The notes below the pieces were generated by a model, which was not told the DNA's origin, made no database searches, and worked only from the letters and a program-made list of their open reading frames with translations. A DNA stretch of 64,000 bases from the NCBI GenBank assembly GCA_030278955.1, contig JAOANR010000002.1:14778238-14842237 (forward strand). Reading direction: 5' to 3'. This DNA is from Hygrophila difformis (lineage: Eukaryota > Streptophyta > Magnoliopsida > Lamiales > Acanthaceae). The stretch's first letter is position 1. Every line of letters begins with the position of its first letter. The translations under genes and the position numbers were made by a program. Of the stretch, positions 11,460-23,776 are shown piece after piece.

Positions 11460-12004
11460 CAACCGCCTTTTGGCGCGGAACCACGTTCCGCGACAAAATG
11501 GTTGTTCCGCGACCAAGGTGTTTCAAGACACTTGTCTCCATAATTTAAAACCCCTTGTCGCGGAACACCTTGTCGCGGAGCCACGTTCCGCGACAAAAAC
11601 CTTCCATGCATAGCGACAAAGGAGCCAAACTCTTGCATTTTGTCTGCATGGCTTTTTGTCGCGGAATCATCTTGTCGCGGAGCCACGTTCAGCGACAGAA
11701 ATCCCATTCTGAGACAGAAAAATTATGCCATGTTCCTTATTCTTTGAACTCTTTGTCGCGGATCACTTTGTCGCGGAACCACGTTCCGCGACAAACTTTC
11801 CATGCATAGCGACAAAGGTTCAAATGCTTTAAGAATTTTCTGAAAATTCTTTGTCGCGAAACACTCTTGTCGCGGAACCACGTTCCGCGACAAAATCTTG
11901 CTTAGCGACAAGGAGGCGTTATGCTGCCAAAAATTCTAAAAACTTGTCGGGATATCCATGTCGCGGACCTCGGTCCGCGACAAAATTTATGATATCGCGA
12001 CAAA
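11460..12004 (+). promoter_or_regulatory. GTCGCGGA/TCCGCGAC motif array 2 of the D LTR
   Basis: Some 15 half-sites are arranged in four to five imperfect units of roughly 90-110 bp. A typical unit has TTGTCGCGGA twice, then CCACGTTCCGCGACAAA, then CATGCATAGCGACAAAGG. GTCGCGGA and TCCGCGAC pair across CACG-type loops. The array is followed by CTATTTAATC and a pyrimidine-rich stretch. The 3' LTR copy is at about 26711-27255. Confidence 0.6.
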
Positions 12005-14903
12005 AACTCCCTTCTCTCTATTTAATCTCAAACAATCTTCATCCTCTTCCTATATTATATTGCAACACTCACATCATAACCCCACGGGTTAAGGTGTAAC
12101 ATTCTGGAATTGCAATATAGGGTGTTATGCTGCCCAAATTTTGATTCTCCATTTGCATCACTTAATTAATTGAACCCTTGAGTCATTAATGATTAAAGAG
12201 TGAGATTAGCACTAATTACACATCAATAATCATCATGATTAAAGGACCTTTGTTCAATTGCCATTAAAACACTCCTCTATAAACAAAATCTTGATGGCTT
12301 AAACAGATAATCCGGATTGTAATTAATTATGGTAGGAAGGATTATTTAAGATCATCTATTGTGGACCCAATCCACAACCTTGCATGAGAAACCAATGTCT
12401 CTCATACAAGGAATCGTCTTTTATTTCTTGTTGATTTTGTCTTTGCGTGTTGTGTGTAACAATTAGTAAAGAATACATCAGATTAATGTTGGCAGGTATT
12501 CCCCCACGGATAACTAGCTCGTAATCTGAGTATTAATTATTAAGTGTTATTTTGCATGGTCTGGATGACTGTCAGTGGAAGCCTTGGCGGTTCGCCCATC
12601 CGGGGTTATAATAGCTGCTCGGCTGACTCCCATCCAGATACAGTTTATTTTTCTTATCTTAATTTCCAAACCCAAATTCCAATCTGTAATGGAAGTCAGT
12701 TGGCATCAGTCAATGCCAAGTGACGATTATTATAGAAGGGAAACATGTAGGTTTTTATCCGAATTCACAGACAGTGGAGGCCCAACTGGTATTGACACCA
12801 CCATTATAGGGTCTAAGCTGCCTAAATTCGCTCCATCCGAGTAATTGGGAAATTGGACAGTAGATGTTTACAGTCCACCTGATTATTCTGCCATTACTTT
12901 GGTCCCTTGACCACTTCATATCTGTGTTTCACCTTCTGTCTAGACCCGCATCTATATTTTGGGTCAATTAATTTTACACTTCCCTATATCCTTATGCATG
13001 ATAATATTATGTACTATTGTGGTCTATACTATTTTGGGATCCTTCCCTTGGACAATAGAAGTCTAGATCTTAAATAGATACTGCTTAATAAATTTCCAAC
13101 AAAAATCTCTTTACAAAATCCAGATCTGAGTAAGGGATAAATTCCTCAGTTATGACTAATTCATATTCTGTCAAGGGTTGTATTTTGGGAAATTAGAAAC
13201 AGATTCAGCGATTAGGTCTTGCCTAGACTGAAAGGGTCTGTGTTTTAACTGAGAGTCTAGTACCTGATAGGGAATGATTTTCAAATCCATTATTTTCCAA
13301 AATTGCTGGTTGTTGGAAATCTAAGATTGAGTACTATACCGAGATGGGGTCCACTTGGACTCAAATACAGTGTAGTAAATAATCTCAGAGGAACATCACC
13401 CAGGCCTTGGTTATTTTCTAAGATAGGGTTGAGTTTTCTTTCAACTGCTATCCTCTTCGGCCAAAGCCTATTTTTGAGTCCTGAGTGAGTGCATCCGGAA
13501 CGAACTAAATCATTAGTTCGTTTCATTAGTTTGTGTCTCATAATCACCCGGAAGGAAGTGAACACACTAGTGGTTCACCCAGAACCGGGAATTCTTGATC
13601 CATACTCCTTCATCCTGAGGGGGAGCTGTCTTTTACTACCAGGGTCAGATTTTCAAAACCTCCGAGTGATAGGTTTTAAATGCTTTCTTTACTGCTATCT
13701 TTTAACCGCTTTCATTAGAGGTCACTCGGTTGTATTGAGAGTTGTGTAACTGCTACTAGGCTTGACAGTTAAGGGATAGTTCAGGGCTTAATTCGAATCT
13801 TTGGGCGTGACATGGGAGAATGATAGTAGTACTTGGCATTTCAATAAATGATATGTCGGGTGTTGCTTTTCCACCACAGATGAAGTAACACACCCAGGCC
13901 AGGGCAGTTACAAATCTGTGGTATCTTAGAATCTGTGGTCTTAGGAACATGTAAACTCATATTGTAAGTACCTGTCTGTTAAAGGGAAAGCATTATTGAG
14001 AGCATGAGAATTGGCTATCTGATAGAATTATCCCAAACAAAGATCTGCGTATAAAAATGGAAGTTTAATACTGCTTTATCTAAATCTTGTCCAATTTTCA
14101 TTCTTTTCTCCCTGTCCTTCTGTCTACATTGTGATTCAGCTTCACGGTTGGCACAATGTAATTTTTCCCTGCTTTCATAGATAATGTTTATCGCATTCTT
14201 AGAATAATTTTTACCCGCTTCCTAGAATAGATTTATTCGCTTTGTAGAGTAACTTTAAATGCTTTTGTAATTTAGTTTAAATTCATGTCAGTAGTTATTA
14301 ATCACTTTTCGAACCTATTGAGCAATACGAATGGAAAATCTAGTAAAACGACGTGGGCCCTGCTTCTATCGCACATCCTCCAGTGAACGATCCGGTCTTA
14401 CTATAAATTACTGCAATTTTTGACACCGTGCGCTTTCGGGCCACAGTTTCTTAAACACGAGCAATAAAAACATGACTACTTATAAATATATCCCTAAACA
14501 CAACTCCGCCATCATAAATTGGTTTCATTAAATAAAACCTAAACCAGGATCGCGATTTTTCAGAAAATACTTGGGGAGTGGAAATTGTCAAAAAGTTTCA
14601 TGGCAGGAAATCTTATGGCAAGAATTGATGAGAAGTATCATGGCATATTTTCCGGGGATCCTCAGTGTGACAGGCTGAAGGTCAACCTATCCCGGCTGTG
14701 CCATGAGATTTGTCAACATTTCATGACAGAGAGGACCACAGCGCCATTTGAAACCAAAGCACCACACTTGAGTAATAAAAAGACTAACAATCTTGACATA
14801 TCCCTAAACCCTTTCCCGTGACTCATAACTCTTTTCATTTAATAAATCTAACCTGGTATATTTTAAGAAAAAGCTCGTGTGGACGAAATTGTCAAAAGTT
14901 TCA

Positions 14904-14921
14904 TGGCGCCGTTGCCGGGGA
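14904..14921 (+). other. Primer-binding site, tRNA-Asp
   Basis: TGGCGCCGTTGCCGGGGA starts immediately after the CA end of the 5' LTR. It is complementary to the 3' end of plant tRNA-Asp (..CCCCGGCAACGGCGCCA), the primer typical of many Athila-like elements. Confidence 0.93.
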
Positions 14922-15064
14922 GGATGCAGCGCCGTTTTATTTAGAGAAATACATTCCTCATTGCTCCTAGATTAGCTTATACATATAATTATAAATATTC
15001 ACCTTCAGAACCAATTCTAACCTGGGGATTGTACAGGTACTGTCATTATTGAAGCCGTTGTTCT

Positions 15065-18000
15065 ATGCAAAGGAGGAAGCAGACGCCAGCCGAGATCCCG
15101 TTTAATTCAGAGATAGAAAAGACAGCTCGACGTCTTAGGGCGGAGACTAAACGAAGAAGGGAACGGGAACGACAGGCACTACTTTCGCCAAGCACCAGCA
15201 GCGATATTTCCGAGATGGCAAACCCTGACATCCCACCAATCATTCAACCCAATCCCCCACTACACAACATTGAGGAAGACCCCGAAGATGCTGATCACGA
15301 TGATTTGGATGATCCCCCTCCCCAGATCATACAAGGAGGTGGGAACCCACCAAACATGGAGCAGCAACACTTCGAGGCACCCCCTCCCAATCCGAACCAT
15401 CAAAACCCACCAAACAACCAGAACCAACCAAATCAGCAAAACTTCCAAAACCAGCAAAATCAGCAATACCATAACCCCCATCAGAATCCCCCGAATCCGA
15501 ATGATTTCAATGATCCGAGGAACTATTTCATGCCTCAGAACTACTACCCACAGCAGTACCAAGGCGGGCCTGAGAACAATCATCAAGCAGCAGCTGCTGC
15601 TGATTACATGCAGCCGATTTTAGAGCCATATCTGAATATTCCCGGACAAGCTCCATTCTTGGCCAGGAACTTCGAATTGAAACCGGCCCTAATCAATCTA
15701 GTCCAGAGCAACCAATTTGCCGGAGCAAGCCATGAAGACCCCCATGATCACCTGCAAACCTTCCTAGAATTGTGTGACACGATCAAAAATCGTGATGTAC
15801 CTGCAAACACTATTCGACTAAGGCTATTTCCCTTCTCTCTGACAAGCGGGGCACGAACATGGTACAAGTCACTGCCCGTAAATCAGAAGTCTACATGGGA
15901 AGATGTGATCAGAAACTTCCTAGCAAAATACTTCCCGGAGTCCAAGGTGGATGAATGCCGCTCCAAAATTGCGGAATTCAAAATGAAACCAGACGAGTCC
16001 TTGTATGATGCAAAGGAAAGATTCTTCAACCTACTCAGAAAGTGTCCTCAACATGGTTTCCATGACTGGGAGAGACTGAGAAAGTTCTACAGTGGTCTGA
16101 CCCCAGCATGGAAATCCATGCTCGATGCTGCTGGTGGTCAACATTTGCTCTACATACCGATGGAAGCCATGAGTGTAAACCGTTCTGTTCTAACTGATGA
16201 TGGTAATCTCACTCCCCCTCGTGGTTTATGTGCTGTAGGTACAGTAGAGAAGTCAGACATTGAAAAGCTTCAAGAGCAAGTGGCAGCGTTGTCTGTAAAT
16301 CAAGGAGTCGGAAGTTCCGCACAGGGACAGCAAACTGATGTGATCTGTGGTCTGTGTCAAGGTGCTCATGCAACTGACACATGCGAGCAAATCAAAGCTG
16401 AGAGCTGTAACTATGCAGGAGCTTTTCCAAATAGACACCCGAATTTGTCTTACTCAAACAACAACGCCTTGAATTCACATCTCTTGAACAAGCCGCAGCA
16501 ACAACAGTTCAACCCTCAGCAGAATCAGGGATTTGTTCAGAACAGGGGCCAACATTTTCAGAACCCAGGTTTCCAACCTCAAATCCAGCAGAGGCCGCCT
16601 CAGAATTTCCAGAACTTTCAGCCCATTCAGAGTTTCCAGCCTCAGTTTGTCCCAAACCAAGGCCAGTGGAATCAGAATCAGAATCAAAATCAGAATCAGA
16701 ATCAAAAGCCTCCTTCAAGGCTTGAGAATTTGATGACTGATTTCATCACTAGTCAGAAAGAGATCAACAATCAACTGCAAGCCTCCATCAGAAATGTGGA
16801 GACCCAAGTTACACAGATGGCTAATGAGATGCAGAAAAGGGACAAAGGTACACTGCCAAGCGCTGCGGAAAAGAACCCGCAATGCAAGGCAATAACCTTG
16901 AAATCTGGGAGAGTACTAGCTGGACCAAAGGGATCAGATACTGGAACAGAATGTGAAGAGGATGATATTGTTGACAATGCTGGTAAGGAAGCTGATAATG
17001 AGAATGAAACGGAAAAAGAGACAGCCGAATTGCAGACTGAAGCTGCGCCTGAAACGGCTGAAACAGATAAGGGTACAGGTGAAGGTACAACTTCCTTCCC
17101 TTCACCACCAAAAATTCCTAATAACAAGTACATGCCCAGGATTCCTTATCCTGCACGTCTTAAAAATAAAGAACATGATCTTAAATTCAAGAAATTTCTG
17201 CAACGATTAAAGTCTGTAGAGATAACCATTCCTCTCACAGAAATGATTTCCGAAATGCCCATCTATGCTAAGTTCTTGAAAGAATTGATTTCAGGAAAAA
17301 GGCAGGTTGAGCAGGAAGAGGTAATTATTCTCAACAGCACATGCAGTGCCATCGTTCAGAGGAGAATGCCCGAAAAGAAAGAAGACCCCGGATGTTGCAC
17401 ACTTCCAGTACAATTCGGAAAGGCCAAAGTGAGTATGGGGCTTTGTGATCTAGGATCAAGCATCAATGTGATGCCACTAGCCATGGCTACTCGCCTTAAG
17501 CTGGGGGAAATTCAACCGATCAAGATGAGACTGCAACTTGCAGACAGATCGATCACTCAGCCCGTAGGAATCCTTAGGGATGTTGTGGTCAAAACCGGGC
17601 AGGTTCTTTTCCCGGTCGACTTCATCGTCCTCGATATTGAAGAAGATTCTGAAATGCCGCTTATCCTTGGACGCCCATTTCTAGCCACTGGTGGTGCACT
17701 GATTGACGCCAAATCCGGAAAAGTCACCTTAAGGGTCGATGGCGAGGAGATCATCTTTGATATGGAGAAATTGCAGAAATTTCCGAATGACAGTTCTTGT
17801 TTTTCATTTGAAAATGTAATAGTTAGGGAAGAGCTTGACTCTGAACTTGATTGTGAAATGATGCTGGATGAACCATCAAAGCAGGTACTGAAGCCTGCTG
17901 GTGTGGAGCACAAAGGATGCAAAGCCGTTCACTTTGCCGATCCCGAAACAGGGGATCTGGAGGAGTTTGACGGCATCGAGTTCCATGATGACGCCAACCA

Positions 18001-21000
18001 AGAGGAAGAAGAGGATCCTGTACTGATGCAGGATCCCGAAGGTAAATCTGTTCTCCCACTACCCATTTCTCGCAAACTACTCCCTTCCGTTGAATGCCCA
18101 CCAGAGCTTGAACTTAAAACATTACCCGATCATCTCAAGTATGCGTTTCTCGCAGAACATAAAAAGTTACCAGTGATTGTTTCGGCTAAGCTCTCCCAAG
18201 AGCAAGAAAATGCTCTGGTGGTCATTCTTAAGAAACATGTACATGCAATAGGTTGGACCATTTCTGATATAAAAGGAATAAGCCCTTCTATTTGCATGCA
18301 CAGGATTCTAATGGAAGAAGAGTTTAAACCCTCCCGTCAACCTCAGAGGCGATTGAATCCCCTTATGCAAGAAGTGGTAAGGAAAGAAGTTATCAAGCTC
18401 TTAGATGCTGGTATAATCTATCCTATCTCTGATAGCAAATGGGTTAGCCCAGTGCAGGTCGTACCCAAACGAGGAGGGATGTGCATAACCAAGAATGAGC
18501 AAGGAGAAGAAGTTGCAACCAGGCCAGTGACCGGATGGAGAGTTTGTATCGACTACCGGAAGCTGAACGAGGCCACACGCAAGGACCATTTTCCATTGCC
18601 ATTCATTGATCAGATGCTTGAGAGGTTGGCAGGGAGAGAGTTTTATTGCTTTTTGGATGGTTATTCTGGGTATAATCAGATTGTTATTTCTAGTGAAGAC
18701 CATGATAAAACCACTTTTACTTGCCCGTACGGCACTTTTGCCTATCGACGGATGCCTTTTGGTTTGTGCAATGCACCTGCTACTTTTCAAAGATGCATGA
18801 TGTCTATTTTCTCTGAATTTATCGAAAAATGCATTGAGGTCTTCATGGATGACTTCTCTGTGTATGGAGATACGTTCGAAGATTGTTTGACCAATCTTGC
18901 TAAGATTTTAAAGAGGTGTGAGGACACTAACTTGGTTTTAAATTGGGAAAAGTGCCATTTTATGGTCACTGAGGGCATAGTGTTAGGTCATCGCATTTCT
19001 CGTGCAGGTATTGAAGTTGATCCAGCCAAAGTTTCCATCATTTCCAATCTCCCTCTCCCCAACTCGATCAAATCAGTTAGGAGCTTCTTAGGGCATGCCG
19101 GTTTTTACCGGCGATTCATTAAGGATTTCTCTAAAATTGCCAAGCCGCTCACTAATCTGCTTTGTAAAGAAAATCCTTTCTTAATAAATGAAGCGTGTGT
19201 CCAAGCCTTTGACACGCTCAAGAAGATGTTGGTTTCTGCACCGATAGTGCAACCACCCGATTGGTCACTGCCTTTCGAGGTAATGTGCGATGCTAGTGGT
19301 CTCGCCGTAGGCGCAGTTCTTGGACAACATAAGGATGGGAGACACTGCGTAATTCATTACGCAAGTCATTCCCTGAATGAAGCCCAAATTAACTACACCA
19401 CAACGGAGAAAGAGATGTATGCTGTAGTCTTCGCGTTTGACAAGTTCAGACAGTATCTGATAGGTACGAAGACCATAGTATACACCGATCATACAGCACT
19501 GAGATACTTGTTTAGCAAACAAGATGCAAAACCTCGATTAATCAGGTGGGTACTTCTGTTGCAAGAATTCGATATCATAATAAAAGATAGGCGAGGTCGA
19601 GATAATGGTGCTGCTGACCACTTATCTCGATTAGATAATGATAAAAAGGAAAAAGCCGTCAATGAAGAGTTTCCGGACGAACAGTTGTTCGCGTTGCATT
19701 TGCATAATCAAGCTTGTCCATGGTTTTCCGACATCGCTAACTTCTTGGCATGCGGAATAACCCCACAGTTTTCGAACTATCATCAGAGGAATAAGTTCAA
19801 ACGAGATGTATTAAGTTACTTCTGGGAAGAACCTTATCTCTTCAAACACTACGCCGATTCAATAATCAGGCGATGTGTGACCGAGCATGAAGCCTATCAA
19901 ATTGTCAGAAAATGCCATGAATCAGAATATGGAGGTCACCATGGTCCCGCTCGAACGGCCCACAAGGTCCTCGAATGTGGATTTTATTGGCCTCACATCT
20001 ATGAGGATTGCAGGACATTTGTGAAGGGCTGTGACAGATGCCAAAGATTAGGAAACATCTCCAAGAGGGATGAGATGCCTCAAAAGGGGATTCTCACACT
20101 TGAGATCTTTGATGTATGGGGCATTGACTTCATGGGACCGTTTCCACCATCAGGTGGAAACTACTATATCTTGGTAGCTGTCGATTACGTATCCAAATGG
20201 GTTGAGGCTGTCGCATTACCGACCAATGATGGTAGCCAAGTCATCAAGTTCCTCAAGAACAACATTTTCAGTCGATTTGGCGTACCTAGGGTGGTGATAT
20301 CTGATGGAGGAACACACTTTATTAATAAAGGTTTTGAAACTTTAATGAGTAAAAATGGGATCCTCCATAAGATAGGCACGCCTTACCATCCTCAGACTAG
20401 TGGTCAAGTCGAAGTATCCAACCGCGAAATCAAACACATACTCGAAGCCACAGTCGGGATAACCCGTAACGATTGGGCACGTAAGCTCAATGACGCTCTA
20501 TGGGCATACCGCACAGCATATAAGACTCCCATCGGGATGTCTCCATACAGGCTGGTCTTTGGAAAAGCCTGTCATTTGCCTGTAGAGCTAGAGCATAAAG
20601 CTTACTGGGCCGTTAAAACGCTCAACTTCGATCCGAAAGTTGCTCAGAGCAAACGTAAGTTGGACCTCAATGAAATTGAGGAAATACGAGCGCAAGCTTA
20701 TGAAAGCTCTCGAATTTACAAGGAGCGGACCCAGAAGTTACACGATCGCCGGATCAAACCTAAGTATTTTTATGTTGGTCAACATGTGTTATTGTTCAAT
20801 ACTAGGTTGAAGCTGTTCCCCGGAAAGCTCAAATATAGATGGGAAGGACCACATGAAGTACTGGAGGTGTTCAAAAATGGAGCTGTCAGGATCAGAACTG
20901 ATAGGGGCGATATAGTGGTGAATGGACAGCGATTGAAAGAGTACCTCGGACAGTTCGATCCGGAGAAAGAAAGCCAAGCAGTGGCAGACCCGGCTTACAT

Positions 21001-21007
21001 TCAATAA
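15065..21007 (+). CDS. Element D gag-pol polyprotein (1980 aa, intact)
   Basis: A single open frame starts at the first ATG after the PBS, in a basic N-terminus. Gag (about residues 195-385) has a retrotransposon capsid-type domain with [16 protein letters not shown], then a zinc-knuckle-like [13 protein letters not shown] (C428 onward) and a Q/N-rich linker (about 470-560). The protease active site is [11 protein letters not shown] (D795). The RT has [20 protein letters not shown] and FMDDF (D1262, D1263). RNase H has [11 protein letters not shown] (D1409) and [10 protein letters not shown]. The integrase has an HHCC finger ([11 protein letters not shown] to CDRCQR, about 1625-1665) and a D1688, D1747, E1783 triad with the canonical 35 residues between the last two. 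All catalytic residues I could check are present, so the protein is likely functional. The protease motif and tRNA-Asp primer place it in the Athila lineage. Confidence 0.95.
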   Translation: MQRRKQTPAEIPFNSEIEKTARRLRAETKRRRERERQALLSPSTSSDISEMANPDIPPIIQPNPPLHNIEEDPEDADHDDLDDPPPQIIQGGGNPPNMEQQHFEAPPPNPNHQNPPNNQNQPNQQNFQNQQNQQYHNPHQNPPNPNDFNDPRNYFMPQNYYPQQYQGGPENNHQAAAAADYMQPILEPYLNIPGQAPFLARNFELKPALINLVQSNQFAGASHEDPHDHLQTFLELCDTIKNRDVPANTIRLRLFPFSLTSGARTWYKSLPVNQKSTWEDVIRNFLAKYFPESKVDECRSKIAEFKMKPDESLYDAKERFFNLLRKCPQHGFHDWERLRKFYSGLTPAWKSMLDAAGGQHLLYIPMEAMSVNRSVLTDDGNLTPPRGLCAVGTVEKSDIEKLQEQVAALSVNQGVGSSAQGQQTDVICGLCQGAHATDTCEQIKAESCNYAGAFPNRHPNLSYSNNNALNSHLLNKPQQQQFNPQQNQGFVQNRGQHFQNPGFQPQIQQRPPQNFQNFQPIQSFQPQFVPNQGQWNQNQNQNQNQNQKPPSRLENLMTDFITSQKEINNQLQASIRNVETQVTQMANEMQKRDKGTLPSAAEKNPQCKAITLKSGRVLAGPKGSDTGTECEEDDIVDNAGKEADNENETEKETAELQTEAAPETAETDKGTGEGTTSFPSPPKIPNNKYMPRIPYPARLKNKEHDLKFKKFLQRLKSVEITIPLTEMISEMPIYAKFLKELISGKRQVEQEEVIILNSTCSAIVQRRMPEKKEDPGCCTLPVQFGKAKVSMGLCDLGSSINVMPLAMATRLKLGEIQPIKMRLQLADRSITQPVGILRDVVVKTGQVLFPVDFIVLDIEEDSEMPLILGRPFLATGGALIDAKSGKVTLRVDGEEIIFDMEKLQKFPNDSSCFSFENVIVREELDSELDCEMMLDEPSKQVLKPAGVEHKGCKAVHFADPETGDLEEFDGIEFHDDANQEEEEDPVLMQDPEGKSVLPLPISRKLLPSVECPPELELKTLPDHLKYAFLAEHKKLPVIVSAKLSQEQENALVVILKKHVHAIGWTISDIKGISPSICMHRILMEEEFKPSRQPQRRLNPLMQEVVRKEVIKLLDAGIIYPISDSKWVSPVQVVPKRGGMCITKNEQGEEVATRPVTGWRVCIDYRKLNEATRKDHFPLPFIDQMLERLAGREFYCFLDGYSGYNQIVISSEDHDKTTFTCPYGTFAYRRMPFGLCNAPATFQRCMMSIFSEFIEKCIEVFMDDFSVYGDTFEDCLTNLAKILKRCEDTNLVLNWEKCHFMVTEGIVLGHRISRAGIEVDPAKVSIISNLPLPNSIKSVRSFLGHAGFYRRFIKDFSKIAKPLTNLLCKENPFLINEACVQAFDTLKKMLVSAPIVQPPDWSLPFEVMCDASGLAVGAVLGQHKDGRHCVIHYASHSLNEAQINYTTTEKEMYAVVFAFDKFRQYLIGTKTIVYTDHTALRYLFSKQDAKPRLIRWVLLLQEFDIIIKDRRGRDNGAADHLSRLDNDKKEKAVNEEFPDEQLFALHLHNQACPWFSDIANFLACGITPQFSNYHQRNKFKRDVLSYFWEEPYLFKHYADSIIRRCVTEHEAYQIVRKCHESEYGGHHGPARTAHKVLECGFYWPHIYEDCRTFVKGCDRCQRLGNISKRDEMPQKGILTLEIFDVWGIDFMGPFPPSGGNYYILVAVDYVSKWVEAVALPTNDGSQVIKFLKNNIFSRFGVPRVVISDGGTHFINKGFETLMSKNGILHKIGTPYHPQTSGQVEVSNREIKHILEATVGITRNDWARKLNDALWAYRTAYKTPIGMSPYRLVFGKACHLPVELEHKAYWAVKTLNFDPKVAQSKRKLDLNEIEEIRAQAYESSRIYKERTQKLHDRRIKPKYFYVGQHVLLFNTRLKLFPGKLKYRWEGPHEVLEVFKNGAVRIRTDRGDIVVNGQRLKEYLGQFDPEKESQAVADPAYIQ

Positions 21008-21499
21008 GAAACAGCATTTAAAAATGCAAAAGATTTCAGTATATATATACATATAGATAGTATATATTTATAGTACTTATTTCACGACAAGAAAGTACCC
21101 AAAGATCAATTAAACATTTAGAGTACTAAGACTCTAAATGTGAGGATGTTGATATTTGGAGAAAATCTAATGCATTTCAATCATCTGCCTTGCAGAAGTT
21201 CGGAACCACCAAAAAGAAGGAGCAGATAAGAGTAACATGGAAAAAACCAGGTTCTTGGTTGGATTAGTTCCATAAGTCGGAGAAAACGCTTTCGGAAATT
21301 GAAGAGATTCAATACCCGAAATAAAATTCACAGATAAATGGAACTAACCCAACCTAATTTTATGCAAGTGGATTATTTAAATTTTCAGCCCAGCATTTTG
21401 AATTTACTTGGACTGAATTTATTCAGCCCAAATCAAATAAAATGGACTCAGGCCCAACATCACACTCGGGCCCAGTCCAAGAAATTTGAAAATTCAAAA
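21008..21499 (+). other. Spacer after pol with polypurine-like hairpin motif
   Basis: Non-coding. A perfect 11-bp stem ACATTTAGAGT/ACTCTAAATGT (21114-21124 and 21131-21141, 6-base loop) runs straight into GAGGATGTTGATATTTGG. The sequence TAAATGTGAGGATGTTG recurs at 23032 and, as the working polypurine tract, just before the 3' LTR (about 25419). Confidence 0.6.
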
Positions 21500-21503
21500 T
21501 TCT

Positions 21504-21832
21504 TTGTCGCGGAAGGTCCTTTGTCGCGATGTCATGCATCGCGACCAGGCCCTGTTCCGCGACAAACCCCCTTTTGCTCTCAACTCTTCCTCTGTTGATT
21601 GTCGCGGTGCACGTTGTCGCGGAGCATGACTCCGCGACCAAGCCCTGCTCCGCGACACAACCTGCGTTGACCTTGTCTCCATACTGAACTTTGTCGCGAT
21701 AGCCTTGTCGCGGAGCATGACTCCGCGACCAACCCTCGGCTCCGCGACCTCTCTGATGTCGCTATGCCTTGTCGCGGAACCTTGTTCCCCGACAAAGTCT
21801 CGGATTCCGCGACAAAAGTTCTAGTATTTATA
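21504..21832 (+). promoter_or_regulatory. Internal promoter-like region: GTCGCGGA array 3 plus TATA box
   Basis: About 14 GTCGCGG(A)/TCCGCGAC half-sites (21504-21817) are of the same type as in the LTRs. They are followed by TATTTATA (21825-21832), a C-run and a long TC-rich tract typical of plant transcript leaders. The first ATG of the downstream F-box gene is at 21983. A promoter for that gene is inferred. The motif similarity to the LTR suggests shared control. Confidence 0.5.
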
Positions 21833-21982
21833 CCCCCCCCCACCCTCTCCAGTTTCTTTTCACTCTCACTTGTCATTTCAACTTCTTTCAGCTTCTTCAT
21901 CTTCTTCCCCCATTTTTTCTCTCATCCGAACGAACACCACGTGTTCTTCGCAATCTTTCACTCCATTTTTCAAGGGGAAACT

Positions 21983-23776
21983 ATGGACCGATTTCATGGA
22001 CTCCTCCCAAACCTTGGACCCGTGCCTAGACCCGAGCCAAGGAGGGCAGGGTAAACCCTATTTTCGCCATGTTCATGGCACCCATTCGAACCCTTTGTTT
22101 TGTTTTTATTTTGTTGTGTTCTTGGTGTGATGTGGTGAATGTGCACGTTTAACTTTAGATTTTTGGAGGTTTTTGAGTGCTCTCGGTTGAGAGCACCATT
22201 TTGAAACATTTGAAACCCCATTTTGAAACTGGTAATGGATAAAGATTTTGAAGTTTTAAAACTGGAAAGAACAAACTGATGAACATTTGGGTATTGTTTT
22301 GAATATCTTGATGTTATTGGTTTGATTGATCTTGATGTGACGTGCACAGTGTTGTCTTGGTGTAATAAAAGAGGTAAGATCTTTTTGGGCACATTTGTTC
22401 TCATGTTAGAAATCTCATGGGAATAAATGTTTGTTTGTCTATGGAAACATAGTACAAACACCCAATGAGAAGCTTCCACTTTTAATAAAAGCAACCTTTT
22501 GGAAAAAGACAAAAAGAGCTATTTTTGTTTAATGTTTGACTTGAGTCTTTTGTTCCCAATGGAACACTAGTGTGAGTAAGATAGCAGTATTTTTGTCACC
22601 TAACTGCTATCCCTTTCAAAAATCAAAAATGGGACCACTCACATCCCAATTTTGTTAAATAAAACAAGTCAACCATTTTAAAAATTAAAAACAGTGTTTG
22701 CAAATTTTTGGATGCTCTAGCTGTCCAAACAGTTCGAGCTATCCAGAAATAGCAGATCCATTCCGCCACGTCCCCATTGCACATTCCAATACTCGAGCAT
22801 TCCATTTCCACCTATCCATCTCATTCCACTTCCAACAAGTGTCTCGGACTTGTTTAATAAAATTGAAAAACTTTTTGGGCCCAATGGCCCATTAAAAAGA
22901 TTTTAGGCCCAATGGCCAATCTTATTTTATCTTGGGCTCCTTAGCCCATTTAAAACCAAATATTATTTACATGTGCTTTAAATCAAAATTCGAGTCAGAA
23001 ATTTAATAATCTCACATCTAGAGCAAAGCTCTAAATGTGAGGATGTTGGTTTATGAACTTGAATAATTTCTGAAAATTATATAAAAATTGGATTCATCAC
23101 TTCTTATCTTTTCAGGGGTAATCTTCCCATTCCATATCCTGCACCAGAAGGAACCAAGTTGCTGGACTTACCGCTTGAACTCCTTGGTGAAATTCTCTCC
23201 CGAATAGGAGAGGATGAAATCAGGGAGGTGTTTGCCGCACAACGGTTATGCAAGAAGCTCAGGGATGCTGGGAACCTTGCCATCGTGTACAGGCGATGCG
23301 AGGTTAACTCCTCCACTGTGAAGAGATGGCAAGGAAGGATCCGTCGGCAAAAGGAGAGATTCCTGCGAATATGCACAACAGCAGGAAACTTCAATCTTCA
23401 GATCATCCCAGCACTCAGGGCATTTGCAGAAGGGAATGAGGAGCACGCTTGTGAACTGCTACGCCCAGGACTTGAGGACAACCATAAGGCGTCAATCTTC
23501 ACCCGCGGATTGATGCTTATGAGTAAGACGGATGAAGGCCAAGTTGAACAAGGGATCAGAATGATCGACAGGATGGTGACAGATCGATCAGTTTTTCGGT
23601 ATACGTCCACCAACGTCCTCGCTTGGATAACAGACAACCCAGACACCCCACAACTGTGGGCGGGCCAAGGAGTCAGAGTCTACTGCCCAAGATGGCATGC
23701 ACCTCTAAGAAACCGCGATTGGTGCCTGCGTTGTGAGCTTTCCAGCTGTGTCCTCTGGCTCCGATACATGCCCTGA
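21983..23776 (+). CDS. F-box protein gene carried by the retrotransposon (two exons, 242 aa predicted)
   Basis: Exon 1 is 21983-22050, encoding a short proline- and arginine-rich start (MDRFHGLLPNLG). The intron is 22051-23115 (GTAAAC ... TTATCTTTTCAG). Exon 2 is 23116-23776. The phases fit: exon 1 ends with two codon bases and exon 2 supplies the third. Exon 2 has no usable upstream ATG, because the frame opens after a stop at 23060. It starts GNLPIPYPAPEG, then an F-box (LPLELLGEILSRIGEDEI), then a segment like the Sel1/TPR-type repeat of At1g67623/At2g35280 F-box proteins (GNEEHACELLRPGLEDN), and a Cys-rich tail with WCLRCELSSCVLW. Such proteins bind SKP1 in SCF ubiquitin ligases through the F-box; the target is unknown. 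It occupies the env position. The splice model is inferred and not proven. No disruption is seen. Confidence 0.75.
23011..23047 (+). other. Second polypurine-like hairpin motif, inside the F-box intron
   Basis: A 14-bp stem with one mismatch (CTCACATCTAGAGC/GCTCTAAATGTGAG, loop AAA) ends in TAAATGTGAGGATGTTGG. It copies the arrangement at 21114 and the tract before the 3' LTR. It probably marks a recombination joint or an old LTR boundary. Confidence 0.5.

Larger units (their letters stand above)
10180..14903 (+). repeat. Element D 5' LTR (4724 bp)
   Basis: The termini are TG..CA. It carries two arrays of GTCGCGGA/TCCGCGAC motifs (10488-10735 and 11460-12004), with TATAAATAT at 10801 after the first and CTATTTAATC at about 12017 after the second. 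The rest (12.1-14.9 kb) is unstructured, and short frames there show no family similarity. Confidence 0.95.

Noticed and set aside
11460..12004. Regularly spaced palindromic repeats suggestive of a CRISPR array
   Set aside because: This is a plant LTR. Repeat lengths and spacers vary, the spacers are themselves related, and there are no cas genes.
23159..23776. F-box frame read as a stand-alone ORF starting at 23159
   Set aside because: The codon at 23159 is TTG and no ATG lies in frame upstream within exon 2. The spliced model from the ATG at 21983 explains the start better.
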